A stretch of DNA of 6,706 nt from an uncultured Clostridium sp. GTDB lineage: Bacteria; Bacillota; Clostridia; Lachnospirales; Lachnospiraceae. The notes beneath the pieces were generated by a model that was not told the origin of the DNA, did not search any database, and saw only the letters and a program-made list of their open reading frames with translations. Position 1 is the stretch's first letter. Every line of letters starts with the position of its first letter. The stretch lies in NCBI GenBank assembly GCA_947643685.1, contig CANRXD010000095.1:1-6706 (forward strand). Reading direction: 5' to 3'. Both the position numbers and the translations under genes were made by a program. Below, piece after piece: positions 5,980 to 6,706 of the stretch.

Positions 5980-6224
5980 ACATTCAGAGATGAGTTCTTC
6001 ATTTTCTAAAAAGATAAAATACCGGCAGATTCGCCGGATGGCCGATTTGGGTCAGAATTCCAGAAAGTAAAAATTTAAGATAACTGTTCAGCAGGACTGT
6101 GCAGAGTCTGCCTCAGAAAGCAAAAATCTCATTGGCGGAGCCGGTTTTAAATGGATTTTTGCATGTAACCGCGAAGGCGCTGAACCGTTACAATCCAGGA
6201 AAGACGGAAGGAGAGGGTGTATTT
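5980..6224 (+). other. Long structured 5' leader with four predicted hairpins
   Basis: This stretch lies between the predicted transcription start and the prepilin peptidase gene. By eye it can form four successive hairpins: CCGGC/GCCGG (6022-6037, loop of 6); GCAGGACT/AGTCTGC with one bulged G (6091-6111); a long stem pairing GCAAAAATC (6120-6128) with GATTTTTGC (6154-6162), continued by CATT/AATG after a bulged T to make 13 pairs; and TGTAAC/GTTACA (6164-6192), enclosing GCG/CGC. The ribosome binding site (AAGGAG, 6208-6213) follows. I do not recognise a known riboswitch consensus; c-di-GMP-I was considered because such aptamers control pili, but its core is not present. A regulatory RNA leader is plausible but unproven. 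From 6084 the stretch is also open in the peptidase frame. Confidence 0.4.
5990..6070 (+). CDS. Possible 26-residue basic peptide ORF in the leader
   Basis: An ATG at 5990 opens 26 codons ending in TAA (6068-6070). The peptide begins MSSSFSKKIKYRQIRRMADL and carries 8 Lys/Arg against one Asp. The only good ribosome binding sequence, AGGAG at 5974-5978, lies just before the predicted transcription start near 5980 and so would not be in the message; only a weak AGAG precedes the ATG. It could be a leader peptide, a remnant of a longer gene, or chance. I do not recognise the sequence. Confidence 0.25.
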   Translation: MSSSFSKKIKYRQIRRMADLGQNSRK

Positions 6225-6706
6225 TTGACAAGCGTATTGTTTTTGATTTTATTATCGGCAGCGGTCACGGACTGAAGGTATAAAAAGATATTTCACTGGC
6301 AGATTCTTCTGGGAATTTTTGCGGGTGCCTTGGGGATGAAGGAAAACTGGTTCCTGTTTTTCGTTCATGTGACTGGTACGTGTGCAGTATTTTATATTTT
6401 CTTTTTATGGCGGATGCTGGGTGCCGGGGATATTAAACTGATGGCGCTTTGTGTGGGAATGTTAGGAATTTCCGATGGAGTTTTAGTGCTTTTTCTGGGT
6501 CTTCTCTCCGCCTCTGCGGAATCCCTGCGAAAGCTGGGGAAACGGAAGATTCTGTGGAGCCGCCTGTCCGGACTGGCAGCCTTTGTGATTCAGTCAGGGC
6601 GTGACAGAAAAATCCGGGAATACCCGGGGAGGGCAGACCCCTGTGGGAGCCTGCGCCTGGGACCACATTTATTTCTGGGGTACTGTGCATTTCTTTTGCT
6701 TTTCAG
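6225..6706 (+). pseudogene. Type IV (A24, CpaA/TadV-like) prepilin peptidase, interrupted by in-frame TGA
   Basis: Prepilin peptidases are membrane aspartic proteases that cut the leader from pilins and pseudopilins. Reading from TTG at 6225 (ribosome binding site AAGGAG/GAGAGGG at 6208-6217), codons 1-16 give a hydrophobic helix ending AAVTD, with the first catalytic Asp16. Codon 17 is TGA (6273-6275). The frame then continues to the window edge with RYKKIFHWQILLGIFAGALG, further membrane helices, the second catalytic motif GAGDIKLMAL (Asp69) and a family-like C-terminus (LGPHLFLGYCAFLLLF, 145-160). About 160 residues is nearly full length for the short CpaA/TadV form. The family's usual IPN after the first Asp is IFH here. 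TGG to TGA (Trp to stop) is one simple explanation. Restarting at the ATG of codon 38 would lose Asp16. As written it is a recent pseudogene, unless the TGA is a sequence error. Confidence 0.7.

Noticed and set aside
5980..6224. c-di-GMP-I or other known riboswitch in the peptidase leader
   Set aside because: The conserved GEMM core (GCAAA, GACGCAAAGC and the tetraloop receptor order) is absent, and none of the purine, guanidine, ZTP, fluoride or THF consensus patterns fits.
6273..6275. TGA as selenocysteine or reassigned tryptophan
   Set aside because: No suitable stem-loop is seen directly downstream, the family has no selenoprotein precedent that I know of, and glgB uses TGA as its real stop.
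6433..6690. Minus-strand open frame opposite the prepilin peptidase
   Set aside because: Its product is low complexity and proline/arginine rich with no recognisable domain, while the plus strand shows GAGDIKLMAL and membrane helices.

Overview
The window looks like a chromosomal segment of a low-to-mid GC Gram-positive bacterium of the class Clostridia, most likely a gut Lachnospiraceae. The reasons are strong AGGAGG-type ribosome binding sites before nearly every gene, sigma-A style promoters with 17-base spacing, a YaaL/DUF2508 small protein, a clostridial GlgB without the extra N1 domain, and a VanR-like two-component pair. The taxonomic call is inferred from protein style, not from a marker gene.

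Layout. Everything from 1 to about 5850 is read on the minus strand. In transcription order (right to left): an ArsR-type repressor (5771-5418) with a very good promoter at 5822-5850; a 77-residue YaaL/DUF2508 protein (5310-5077); a cytoplasmic GH13 alpha-glucan hydrolase (5068-3728); the glycogen branching enzyme GlgB (3725-1788); a strong intrinsic terminator (1696-1736); an OmpR/VanR-type response regulator (1659-964); and its sensor histidine kinase (953 and beyond the left edge). The YaaL, GH13 and GlgB genes are packed with 8- and 2-base gaps, and each ribosome binding site overlaps the last codons of the gene before it. They read as one alpha-glucan (glycogen/maltodextrin) operon, possibly headed by the ArsR gene.

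The two-component pair is a separate transcription unit. A good extended -10 element for it lies inside the loop of the glgB terminator, so the end of one operon and the start of the next appear to share the same 40 bases.

Right of 5850 the direction changes. A convincing plus-strand promoter (5945-5973) drives a leader of about 245 bases that contains a possible 26-codon ORF and four predicted hairpins. It leads into a gene for a short A24 (CpaA/TadV-like) prepilin peptidase running off the right edge. That gene has an in-frame TGA just after its first catalytic aspartate, so as written it is broken. A type IV/Tad pilus or pseudopilus cluster would be expected to the right.

No tRNA, rRNA, CRISPR array, insertion sequence or origin was seen. 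The most interesting parts are the structured leader with the interrupted prepilin peptidase, and the promoter nested in a terminator. Neither amounts to proof of a new system.
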